Positions 1 to 7,338 of a stretch of DNA of 64,000 bases are shown here, piece by piece. Position 1 is the first letter of the stretch; the number at the start of each line of letters is the position of its first letter. The stretch is from the NCBI GenBank assembly GCA_015493635.1, contig WGCU01000077.1, forward strand, positions 1 to 64,000. The letters are read 5' to 3'. Under the pieces are notes generated by a model. It was given only the letters and a program-made list of their open reading frames with translations. It had not been told where the DNA came from and ran no database searches. Both the position numbers and the translations under genes were made by a program. The stretch is from Spirochaetaceae bacterium (lineage in GTDB: Bacteria > Spirochaetota > Spirochaetia > B11-G9).

Positions 1-38
1 ACACCATACTATATGATAACTACACTGATACACTACGT

Positions 39-917
39 GTGCTATTTTTTTCCACTTTGCCATATGTTTATTATATCATACTTTTCTTACGGCATAGCCT
101 TCAGTCCATGACCACCACCAAAGGTGGTGGATTTCTAAGCCTCATTAAAACGGAGAATATAACTCCCGAGCTCTTGAAAACTGTTACTGAAGGGACAAAG
201 GTTGATGGTAAATCCTATGCAATTCCTTTTTGCTGGGGGACAACAGCTCTCGCTGTAAATACTAAATACGCACCGAATGCAGGGCATACCTACAAGGATC
301 TGTGGAATCCTGAATATGCAGGACGCATAAGCTACCGGTCTAAATATGACACTTTTTACATGGCCGCGTATGCCATGGGGCTGGATCCCCGTAAAGCTGT
401 TGCCAGTAAAGAAGCATACAGAGCTCTCATGGAAAAAGTTCTAAAAAAACTTATCGAAACAAAAAAATACGTAAAAACCTACTGGGGTTCACGACAGGAA
501 CTGGAAGAATTACTCTCCAGAGGAGAAGTATGGGTTTCTTCCGCTTGGGATGCCATTGGTTGGTCTTTAAACGAGAAAAATCCCAACATCAAATACATGG
601 TTCCTGAAGAAGGCGCTGTCGGCTGGATAGATACTCTTGCTGTTTCTGCCAGTGCAGAAAATGTTGACGCAGCGTACAAATGGATTAATTTTATCATGGA
701 TCCTAAAAACGCGTCTGTCATTACGAACAAAACAGGTTATTTAATGGCTTCCAATGGATCTTTGGCTTTGAGTTCTCCTGAAAAAATGAAATTATTTAAA
801 GAAAGTTTTCCACCTGCTCAGCTGAAAAACATTAAATGGTATTTCCCATTACCAGCTTATGCTGTAGATATAGAAGCTGATGTCCAGGAACGCTTAAAAG
901 CCGCTGCCTCAAACTAA
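39..917 (+). CDS. potD: Polyamine-type ABC transporter substrate-binding protein, 5'-truncated
   Basis: C-terminal two thirds of a PotD-like periplasmic spermidine/putrescine-binding protein. The segment DGKSYAIPFCWGTTALAVN and the rest of the 292-codon frame fit the second half of this family. Family members are about 340-360 residues, with a signal peptide and an N-terminal lobe, and neither is present. Similarity seems to begin near base 123. The frame is open back to base 3, but bases 1-110 encode a hydrophobic, non-PotD-like stretch, so the ATG at 39 is only the first available start. An 8-bp hairpin sits exactly at the break. It heads a pot operon (ATPase and two permeases downstream), which supports polyamine or related cation uptake. 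The gene is either a 5'-truncated pseudogene or a casualty of a rearrangement or assembly junction. Confidence 0.7.
   Translation: MLFFSTLPYVYYIILFLRHSLQSMTTTKGGGFLSLIKTENITPELLKTVTEGTKVDGKSYAIPFCWGTTALAVNTKYAPNAGHTYKDLWNPEYAGRISYRSKYDTFYMAAYAMGLDPRKAVASKEAYRALMEKVLKKLIETKKYVKTYWGSRQELEELLSRGEVWVSSAWDAIGWSLNEKNPNIKYMVPEEGAVGWIDTLAVSASAENVDAAYKWINFIMDPKNASVITNKTGYLMASNGSLALSSPEKMKLFKESFPPAQLKNIKWYFPLPAYAVDIEADVQERLKAAASN
112..130. repeat. Short perfect inverted repeat at the potD break
   Basis: Arms CCACCACC (112-119) and GGTGGTGG (123-130) flank a 3-base AAA loop. It lies where PotD-like coding similarity starts. It may be a natural hairpin or mark a rearrangement or chimeric join. Confidence 0.6.
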
Positions 918-928
918 TAATTTTTAAT

Positions 929-967
929 ACCGGATAATATGATATTCTGAATTGATTATTATCCGGT
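929..967 (+). promoter_or_regulatory. Stem-loop between substrate-binding protein and ATPase genes
   Basis: An 11-bp perfect inverted repeat: ACCGGATAATA at 929-939 and TATTATCCGGT at 957-967, with a 17-base loop. No U-tract follows, so it is more likely a 3' mRNA-stabilising or partially attenuating stem-loop than a full terminator. The same placement is seen after both other solute-binding-protein genes in this window. Confidence 0.6.
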
Positions 968-998
968 TACATCTTTTGTAAGATACCAAGGAGGAAAA

Positions 999-2114
999 GT
1001 GGAAAATTTAGATGTACAGCTCGTTAAAGTAAGAAAAGAATTCGGCAGTTTGGTTGCTGTTGATGATGTAGATATGGAAGTCCCGAGAGGATCTTTTTTC
1101 TCAATTCTCGGACCTTCCGGTGGTGGAAAAAGTACACTGTTGCGTATGATTTCAGGGTTTGAGAAACCTGATAGCGGAAATGTTTTTATTGGCGGGGAAC
1201 TTTCAAATGATGTTCCGCCGAATAAAAGACGGACAAATCTTGTTTTCCAAAACCTTGCATTGTTCCCTACAATGAATGTTGCCCAAAATATTGCATTTGG
1301 ACTGAAAAGGCGCCATATAAACAAAAATGAAATAGCCAAAAAAGTAGAACATGTCCTTGGTCTCGTTGATTTGCCCGGATTAGGGTCCCGTAAAGTAAGT
1401 ATGCTTTCAGGCGGTCAGCGACAGCGTGTTGCCCTGGCTCGAAGTCTTGTTCTTGATCCTACCGTTTTGTTGCTTGATGAACCTCTTGGAGCTTTGGACC
1501 TGAAACTTCGTGAAAATATGAAGCTTGTACTTAAACGTCTTCAAGCACGGGTTGGTACAACATTTATTTATGTTACCCATGATCAAAGTGAAGCACTAAC
1601 CATGTCAAATATGATTGCTGTTATTAATAAGGGTAAAATTGAACAGACAAGTTCCCCACTAGAGCTTTTTTACCATCCTCAGACCTATTTCGTAGCCAAA
1701 TTTATTGGTGACAACAACTGCTGGGGTGGTGAAGTGATTTCTGTTGATAAAGACACATGCAGCGTAAAAGTTGGAAACCGTACCTTCTCTGTTACAGCAG
1801 GAGAAAAAATTGCTCAGGGTGATAAGGTGAGTATCTTTATACGGCCTGAAATAATACATCTGGTTCCGGAAAGTGATAGTAACGGAATTCGTGGAATAGT
1901 AAAAGAAGCGGTATTTGATGGTACGTACACACGTATTTTGTTAGATGCGGATCTGGGTAATTTTCCATTGGAGATACTTGTAAAAATATCTCAAAGTGAA
2001 ACACCCTCTGATGTAAAGATCGGTGATGCAATATCCGTAAACTGGAATAATGGTGCCGGTGTTGCCTTTCATGGTATTAGTGATAATACGGTTCTTGAAG
2101 GAGTGGAAGAATGA
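999..2114 (+). CDS. potA: Polyamine-type ABC transporter ATP-binding protein
   Basis: ATPase of the PotABCD-type importer, 371 residues. Walker A GPSGGGKST is at residues 38-46, signature LSGGQ at 136-140, Walker B LLLDEP near 157-162 and the H-loop histidine near 194. A C-terminal regulatory (TOBE-type) region of about 120 residues follows, the usual length for PotA. The GTG start at 999 is preceded by AAGGAGG (988-994), though spacing is tight at 4 bases. It overlaps the permease gene by 4 bases (ATGA), so translation is probably coupled. All catalytic motifs look intact although its partner potB is frameshifted. The exact substrate (spermidine, putrescine or another small cation) cannot be read from the sequence. 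Confidence 0.9.
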   Translation: MENLDVQLVKVRKEFGSLVAVDDVDMEVPRGSFFSILGPSGGGKSTLLRMISGFEKPDSGNVFIGGELSNDVPPNKRRTNLVFQNLALFPTMNVAQNIAFGLKRRHINKNEIAKKVEHVLGLVDLPGLGSRKVSMLSGGQRQRVALARSLVLDPTVLLLDEPLGALDLKLRENMKLVLKRLQARVGTTFIYVTHDQSEALTMSNMIAVINKGKIEQTSSPLELFYHPQTYFVAKFIGDNNCWGGEVISVDKDTCSVKVGNRTFSVTAGEKIAQGDKVSIFIRPEIIHLVPESDSNGIRGIVKEAVFDGTYTRILLDADLGNFPLEILVKISQSETPSDVKIGDAISVNWNNGAGVAFHGISDNTVLEGVEE

Positions 2115-2966
2115 AATCCCATATCAGCATAATACGTATAGGGTTACTGAGTCTGCTGATACCTTTTGTCCTCTGGATTGGTCTTCTTGTTGTTCTTCCT
2201 CATATTGAATTGATACGGTATTCCTTTTTGAAACATCGTACAGGAACGTTTACCTTTTCAAATTATACACATTTTTTTAGAGATAGGTTATACATAAACA
2301 CGTATATCAGATCAGCAATATTTTCCATTATTATTACTATTATAACGTTTGCATTTGGATTTCCACTTGCTTTTTTTATTACAAAGGTTGCGGGTAAAAA
2401 ATCAAGTGCAGTTTTAATGCTGCTGGTCATACTCCCTTTCTGGATCTCTGAATTGATTCAGGCTTTTTCATGGATGGTCATGCTGCGTGAAACAGGAATT
2501 ATCAGTTATTTCTTACAATTCATTGGTATAACACACCACAATATTGAGTTTCTCTATAACGATGCTGCTATTGGTGTGGGGCTTGTGTATACCTCTGTTC
2601 TTTTCATGGTTGTTCCTATTGTATCAACACTCAGCACCATGGATGACAGTTATTGAAGCCGCTTATGATCTTGGCAGCTCATTCTGGAACCTTCTTTTTG
2701 AAGTTATTATTCCCTATGCAGCACCTGGTATAGCTACGGGCTCAATAATGGTTTTTATGCTTACCCTCGGAAATTATATTTCGGTAACACTCCTCGGTGG
2801 AAAAAACAGTTTATGGTTTACCGAACAGATTTACAATCAATTTGTCTTAAGATTTAATTGGAATCAGGGAGCAGCCTTTGGAATCCTGCTGCTGATATTG
2901 TCCTCCCTGCTTGTATGGGCAGGTCTTAAAATAACAAGACAAGAAATGACAGAGGTATTAAAATGA
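2111..2966 (+). pseudogene. potB: Polyamine-type ABC transporter permease, frameshifted
   Basis: First inner-membrane permease of the importer, split into two overlapping frames. Residues 1-181 run to a TGA at 2654-2656; the rest continues in the +1 frame to 2966. The break is at the cytoplasmic EAA loop: frame one ends ...STMDDSY and frame two resumes IEAAYDLGSSFWNLL. Two missing bases in an AT repeat (TATATT to TATT near 2651) would explain it exactly. Both halves keep family-typical membrane segments and the EAA loop that docks the ATPase. There is no slippery heptamer or downstream structure suggesting programmed frameshifting. Either a recent inactivating mutation or a sequencing error. 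Joined length would be about 285 residues, normal for PotB. Confidence 0.85.
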
Positions 2967-3820
2967 CACACGCAATACAAGGTGGAAAGATTACTCGCGG
3001 TATTTACTATGGTTATGTTTTTATTTTCCTGGCTTATTTACTTACACCTCTGCTTATAACCGGGATTCTTGCTTTTAACAATAACAGCTCAGTTTCCTTT
3101 CCCTGGCAGGGATTTACCCTTAAATGGTTTTTTTCTACAAACCCGGATCAACTGGGTGTATTTGGAGAGAAGAGGATGCTGGACGCAATTTCCATGAGTT
3201 TAAGCATTGCTCTCAGTGTAACCATACTGTCAACACTGTTGGGTATTTCCAATGCTTTTCTTTTCGAGAGAGAGAACTTTGTTGGGAAACGGTTCCTCTA
3301 TTTATTGATGCTCGTTCCGCTGGTCATACCAGGTGTTGTACTTGGAATTTCGATTCTCGCATTTGCCCATAGGATATCCAATCTACTTGACACTCTCTTT
3401 GGAAAAGGATCAGGGAGATTTTTAAATCCGGGATACTGGCTCGTTGTTTTTGGTCAGTTGAGTTTTATTACAACGCTGGCAACCCTGGTTATTACAGCAC
3501 GATTAAAGAGATTTGACAGGGCACTTGAAGAAGCAGCCATGGATCTTGGTGCAAGCAGGATTGGAGCTGTACTCCTTGTGACATTCAGATTTCTTGCGCC
3601 TGCTATTTTCAGCGCGGCAGTTATATCTTTCATCTATTCATTCAATAATTTCAACACGACCTATTTTCTCATAGGTACAAAACCAACCTTGCCGGTATTA
3701 CTTTACTCCCGGCTCCGTTTTGGTATTACACCTCAAATTAATGCAGTAAGCGTTTTATTGATAATTGTTACCGGTATTCTGGGGATATCTTCACTTCTTC
3801 CAGGAAGAGAAAAAACCTGA
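2963..3820 (+). CDS. potC: Polyamine-type ABC transporter permease
   Basis: Second inner-membrane permease of the Pot-type importer, 285 residues, with about six hydrophobic segments. The cytoplasmic EAA loop (EEAAMDLGASRIGAV, EAA at residues 190-192) is intact; it contacts the ATPase. The ATG overlaps the end of potB by 4 bases (ATGA), so its translation may depend on ribosomes finishing potB in the second frame. It is the last gene of the operon and is followed by a terminator hairpin at 3855-3888. Family membership is clear; substrate specificity is inferred only from the operon. Confidence 0.88.
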   Translation: MTHAIQGGKITRGIYYGYVFIFLAYLLTPLLITGILAFNNNSSVSFPWQGFTLKWFFSTNPDQLGVFGEKRMLDAISMSLSIALSVTILSTLLGISNAFLFERENFVGKRFLYLLMLVPLVIPGVVLGISILAFAHRISNLLDTLFGKGSGRFLNPGYWLVVFGQLSFITTLATLVITARLKRFDRALEEAAMDLGASRIGAVLLVTFRFLAPAIFSAAVISFIYSFNNFNTTYFLIGTKPTLPVLLYSRLRFGITPQINAVSVLLIIVTGILGISSLLPGREKT

Positions 3821-3854
3821 CAACCATAAAACCATAAGCAAGTGTTAATTTAAA

Positions 3855-3888
3855 AGGCTATATCCGAATTAAGGGTATAGCCTATTTT
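3855..3888. terminator. Bidirectional terminator between potC and the GntR gene
   Basis: Stem AGGCTATATCC / GGGTATAGCCT (one G-U pair), 7-base loop, flanked by A-rich sequence on the left and TATTTT on the right. It serves the convergent potC and GntR genes. Confidence 0.7.
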
Positions 3889-3892
3889 AATG

Positions 3893-4615
3893 CTAAGTCA
3901 ATCCTGATAATTTATTGTGATACTTGTAGATATCGGACCGTGACGCAACTGTTTCATACTCTATAACAGTTCCATCAAGGAGATGAGTAATCCTCTGGTT
4001 AAACAAGAGAGGGAATCCCTTTGAAATTTCCAACAGGGCAGCAGTTCTTTCATCAGCTAGAACTGCTTCTATAATTTCCTGAGCCTCATGAAGTTGTAAT
4101 CTATAGGTCTCTTCAAGAGTGCTGTATAATGATTTATCTGTAAAATCTATAGATTCAATACCGGGGACAAGATGTTTAGGCAGGTAACTCTTAATTAACG
4201 CGACAGGAGTTTTATTTGCAAAACGAAGTCTTTCCAGATAAACTACTTCCTCGCAACTATCCAGCTCCAGATTCTTGCACACCTCTTCTTCAGGAGGAAT
4301 AATTTCAAGATCCAGTACCTTCGTTTTAATTTCATAAAAACGCATAAGGATCTCTTCTCCTCCGCTGTACAAATGTCCCATCCGGTGAACCGGGTTAGCA
4401 TTCTTAACAAAAGTGCCTTTCCCCTGAACTTTCTCTACCAATCCCTGTATTGCCAGCCGATTAACTGCTTCACGGGCAGTCAGCCGAGAAACTTTGTAAA
4501 TCTCCATAATTTCTCTTTCAGAGGGTAGCATATCTCCCGGTTTAAAATTACCCAGAAATATTTTATTCTTCAAATCATTTTCAATTCTATGGTACAATGG
4601 TAACTGTGGGTTCAT
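3893..4615 (-). CDS. GntR family transcriptional regulator (UTRA type)
   Basis: 240-residue regulator of the HutC/FarR branch. An N-terminal winged helix (residues about 5-70, with LPSEREIMEIYKVSRLTAREA) is followed by a ligand-binding UTRA domain to the C terminus. I chose the ATG at 4615 rather than one 7 codons upstream because AGGAGG lies 4 bases before it. It is convergent with the pot operon and divergent from the 4805 operon. UTRA domains usually bind small sugars, amino acids or phosphonates; the ligand here is unknown. Neighbouring transport genes are candidate targets, but no operator was identified. Confidence 0.85.
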   Translation of the reverse strand: MNPQLPLYHRIENDLKNKIFLGNFKPGDMLPSEREIMEIYKVSRLTAREAVNRLAIQGLVEKVQGKGTFVKNANPVHRMGHLYSGGEEILMRFYEIKTKVLDLEIIPPEEEVCKNLELDSCEEVVYLERLRFANKTPVALIKSYLPKHLVPGIESIDFTDKSLYSTLEETYRLQLHEAQEIIEAVLADERTAALLEISKGFPLLFNQRITHLLDGTVIEYETVASRSDIYKYHNKLSGLT

Positions 4616-4734
4616 TCTGCCTCCTCGCTTTATCATATCATAATATCTGTATAAATAAAATAGTAAATTCTATTTAAAACTGACATTAGTGAAATTAATG
4701 GATAAAATAGTGTAATAAAAATAACTTGTTCAGC

Positions 4735-4763
4735 TTGACAATCTTGTAGAATACCAATATTAT
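4735..4763 (+). promoter_or_regulatory. Sigma70-type promoter
   Basis: TTGACA (4735-4740), 17-bp spacer, TATTAT (4758-4763). The predicted transcription start is near 4770, about 35 bases before the 4805 gene, inside a perfect palindrome. Confidence 0.75.
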
Positions 4764-4765
4764 TT

Positions 4766-4779
4766 ACAAAGTACTTTGT
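4766..4779. promoter_or_regulatory. Operator-like perfect palindrome
   Basis: ACAAAGTACTTTGT is a perfect 14-bp palindrome covering the predicted +1 of the promoter at 4735-4763. A dimeric repressor bound here would block initiation. The winged-helix protein encoded second in the same operon is the obvious candidate; that link is inference. Confidence 0.6.
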
Positions 4780-4804
4780 TTTTTAAAGTTTAAGGAGTAA
4801 AAGG

Positions 4805-5419
4805 ATGATTGATCAGGAAAAAGCGTTTAATGATCTGGACATAATTAAAAAAGTTATGTCAAGCTGCGCACAGAAACAGGAATACGATGGAATTCACTTC
4901 AAGATCTGGGGGCTGCTCATTCCGGGAGCTACGTTCCTGAATTATATTCTGACGTACTTTGATCTTGTCAGCAACAAACTAATCTGGATTCTCTGGATTG
5001 CGGTTATGATTTTCGGGATTTCTCTGAGTATTTATTTTGCAGTAAAAAGAAGAAAAGCGAACACAAGGAGTATGGGCTCAAAGCTTCTCACAGCAACATG
5101 GGGAAGCAGCTGGATATCCATAGCAGTACTCATGGCAGCAGGTATTATTTCTCCTGCTCTTACAATGAACGGTATCATGATGATGATTGCGCTTATCCTG
5201 GCAGGAGGATTTTTTATTTCCGGAACCTTGAGCGGAAAACGGATGCTTAAAATAACAGCGGCAGGATGGTGGGCTCTCAGTATAGTAATTATTGTAGTCC
5301 CCATCTCCCTGGCACCGATTTTTCTTGCTGCTGCCACATTCTTTCTAAGTTTTATACCCGGCTTAATTCTTGATAGGGATTACCGTATCAATACAGAACA
5401 GAAGACTGAAATACTATGA
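4805..5419 (+). CDS. Multi-pass membrane protein of unknown function
   Basis: 204 residues. A soluble N-terminal stretch of about 33 residues is followed by five or six hydrophobic segments (roughly 35-52, 58-80, 98-117, 121-143, 150-167, 169-187), with a basic loop KRRKANTR near 80. I do not recognise a named family. AAGGAG lies about 8 bases upstream of the ATG. It overlaps the winged-helix gene by 4 bases (ATGA), so the two are co-translated. Small integral membrane proteins paired with a winged-helix regulator often belong to self-regulated stress or lipid-sensing modules, but nothing here proves it. Confidence 0.7.
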   Translation: MIDQEKAFNDLDIIKKVMSSCAQKQEYDGIHFKIWGLLIPGATFLNYILTYFDLVSNKLIWILWIAVMIFGISLSIYFAVKRRKANTRSMGSKLLTATWGSSWISIAVLMAAGIISPALTMNGIMMMIALILAGGFFISGTLSGKRMLKITAAGWWALSIVIIVVPISLAPIFLAAATFFLSFIPGLILDRDYRINTEQKTEIL

Positions 5420-5736
5420 ACGATTATGACTACAGGAAAATAGATTCTCTTTTTCATTCACGAATACGTCTGGCCGCAACGTCTCTCCTGTATCATGACG
5501 GCAGTGCCGACTTTAACTGGTTGAAAACACAGACGGGTGCTACTGATGGAAATTTGACAACACATCTCAGAAAAATGGAAGAGGCACATTATATTAAAGT
5601 GGTAAAATCATTTATGGGTAAAAAACCCCATACAGAGTATAGGCTAACAGATAAAGGTCGAAAGGCTTTTGAAAAATATATAAAGAGGCTGGAACTATTA
5701 ATTCAGCCAAATCAAAATACAGGGAGCAGCATATGA
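5416..5736 (+). CDS. Winged-helix transcriptional regulator
   Basis: 106-residue single-domain DNA-binding protein. The segments RIRLAATSLLYH, NLTTHLRKMEEAHYIKVVKSF and EYRLTDKGRKAFEKY form the helix-turn-helix plus wing of the short MarR/ArsR-like winged-helix group (HTH_34 type). No separate ligand-binding domain is present. It overlaps the genes on both sides by 4 bases each. The palindrome at the operon promoter is a likely target, which would make the operon autoregulated (inference). Confidence 0.82.
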   Translation: MNDYDYRKIDSLFHSRIRLAATSLLYHDGSADFNWLKTQTGATDGNLTTHLRKMEEAHYIKVVKSFMGKKPHTEYRLTDKGRKAFEKYIKRLELLIQPNQNTGSSI

Positions 5737-6209
5737 AAAGATGTATTGGTTTCATTGGATTGATTTTATTTATTACGGGTATTTCTTTTGCAGAGAAATC
5801 AGTTTCAATTGGTTACGAAATTGGTGAAATCGGAAACGATTTAACCATAGGAGGAAGGCTTACGTCCCCCTTTCTCTTCGGGGGATACGCGGCTGCCCGT
5901 ATTGCAGGTGATGTCGCATGGAATAAAACAGACTGGTCTACGTATGGATTTTTCAGAGCAGGTCTTATCGGTAGCAGTGGAATGGCAAACGATGTTATAA
6001 GGCTGTACGGAGAGGGAGGTATCAGCTTGCTATATAATGCGGAAGGAGCCCGGAAAGTTGTGTACGGAGGATACGGTTTGTTCGGCTTTGAATTCTTTAC
6101 GGGGATACACAATCCGTTATCCTATTTTATTGAATTGGGAACCCTCGGAACCAGCATCAATCGATTATCCGGATTTAATGTAAGAACCGGCTTCTCCGTT
6201 TATTTTTAA
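5733..6209 (+). CDS. Exported protein of unknown function
   Basis: 158 residues. The N terminus MKRCIGFIGLILFITGISFA looks like a signal peptide cleaved before EKS. The mature part is rich in glycine, tyrosine and alternating hydrophobic residues (for example YGGYGLFGFEFFTGI), which suggests beta-strands and possibly a small outer-membrane or periplasmic barrel. It is the last gene of the 4805 operon, overlaps the regulator gene by 4 bases and is followed by a strong terminator. No family recognised. Confidence 0.65.
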   Translation: MKRCIGFIGLILFITGISFAEKSVSIGYEIGEIGNDLTIGGRLTSPFLFGGYAAARIAGDVAWNKTDWSTYGFFRAGLIGSSGMANDVIRLYGEGGISLLYNAEGARKVVYGGYGLFGFEFFTGIHNPLSYFIELGTLGTSINRLSGFNVRTGFSVYF

Positions 6210-6237
6210 CAGCTTCCATCCATCTTGAATTCATCAG

Positions 6238-6270
6238 GGGAACAGTTTTTTAAGACTGTTCCCTTTATTA
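6238..6270 (+). terminator. Rho-independent terminator
   Basis: A 9-bp perfect stem GGGAACAGT (6238-6246) / ACTGTTCCC (6255-6263), then TTTATTA. It closes the 4805-6209 operon and also sits downstream of the convergent femAB-like gene. Confidence 0.8.
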
Positions 6271-6312
6271 ATATTTTAAAACAAAACCGTGTTATTTTTC
6301 GTACAGATTCTA

Positions 6313-7323
6313 TTATTTCCTAAACTTCTTGTAATACCATTTCCGGAATTTTTCCATGGAACGGTACAGAGCATAGACGGGCCTGTTCAACGGCAGGTCC
6401 CAGCAGCCGGGGCGCCGCACTATCTGTCCGCCGAAACCGGTTTTAAAACGGTAGAGACCGTACATGGGATGGCTGGGATCATCCGCCGGAGGAATCCCGA
6501 ACAAATCATACTCTTCACATCCCTGCGATTTTGCGTACTTCATGGCTTCCCATTGGAGTGCGTAGTTGGGCATAAGGTTTCTCTTGCTGTTGGAGGATGC
6601 TCCGTACAGGTATGTTGCCCGCATACCATAGATAAGAACAATTATTCCAGCTAACAGCTCCCCTTCCCATTCTGCTGTAAACAGCTGAACTTTTGGTGCA
6701 CTGACCTTTCCGGAAGACGCAATATTAAATATACGCATATAATATTCTTTTGAGTGGATGGTTATGTTATCCCGCCGGGCAGTCTGTTTATAGAGTTCAT
6801 ACCATTCAGAAAGAAGATCTTTACCTCCCCGTAAAATTTGTACTCCCTTTTTCCCTGCCAGCCGTATATTATACCTCGTCTTTGTTTTCATTCTCCGGAG
6901 AATCTCTTCTTCAGTTTCTTTCAGGGATACAAGAACGGTAACAGGAGGCTGAATATCGGAAACAGCTTTCATTAATTCCGGAGCAAGAGAATAAAAATCT
7001 TCTGATTTTATAATCCAGGGTAGATCAAACCGGATAAATACAGGTTTTGGAGCAAAGTATTTTTCTATTGCACTGCTTACATCTTTTAAAAACCGTGCAT
7101 TCTGACTCCCATGAGGTACATCCGGGCCATGCGGGATATAAGCAACAGTCAACAGATGACCTATTTTTCTTGTCAGAACGAGAAGTGGTTTCCCCTGCAC
7201 GCAAAAAGCATAGGGTTTCCAGCCGAAAAAAGATTTTAACAACCCCCAAAACCCGCTTTGAAGAAAACTGTCCCCATCACGAAGTTCCTGCAGAGCAACA
7301 GATTGCACTTTTAGTGATATCAT
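6313..7323 (-). CDS. FemAB-like peptidoglycan interpeptide-bridge aminoacyltransferase
   Basis: 336-residue protein of the FemABX family (tandem GNAT-like folds). These enzymes add amino acids from aminoacyl-tRNA to the lipid II peptide side chain in the cytoplasm. Family-type features include TKTRYNIRLAGKKGVQI, ELLAGIIVLIYG, YLYGASSNSKRNLMPNYALQW and the C-terminal YGLYRFKTGFGG. It lies 15 bases after metG on the same strand and is probably co-transcribed with it. The amino acid added cannot be predicted. The family call is firm; a role in cell-wall cross-bridging is inferred from the family. Confidence 0.82.
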   Translation of the reverse strand: MISLKVQSVALQELRDGDSFLQSGFWGLLKSFFGWKPYAFCVQGKPLLVLTRKIGHLLTVAYIPHGPDVPHGSQNARFLKDVSSAIEKYFAPKPVFIRFDLPWIIKSEDFYSLAPELMKAVSDIQPPVTVLVSLKETEEEILRRMKTKTRYNIRLAGKKGVQILRGGKDLLSEWYELYKQTARRDNITIHSKEYYMRIFNIASSGKVSAPKVQLFTAEWEGELLAGIIVLIYGMRATYLYGASSNSKRNLMPNYALQWEAMKYAKSQGCEEYDLFGIPPADDPSHPMYGLYRFKTGFGGQIVRRPGCWDLPLNRPVYALYRSMEKFRKWYYKKFRK

Positions 7324-7338
7324 ATGCGTTAAGTGAGG

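Noticed and set aside
2640..2660. Programmed ribosomal frameshift in potB
   Set aside because: No slippery heptamer, internal Shine-Dalgarno or downstream pseudoknot is visible; a 2-base loss in an AT repeat explains it.
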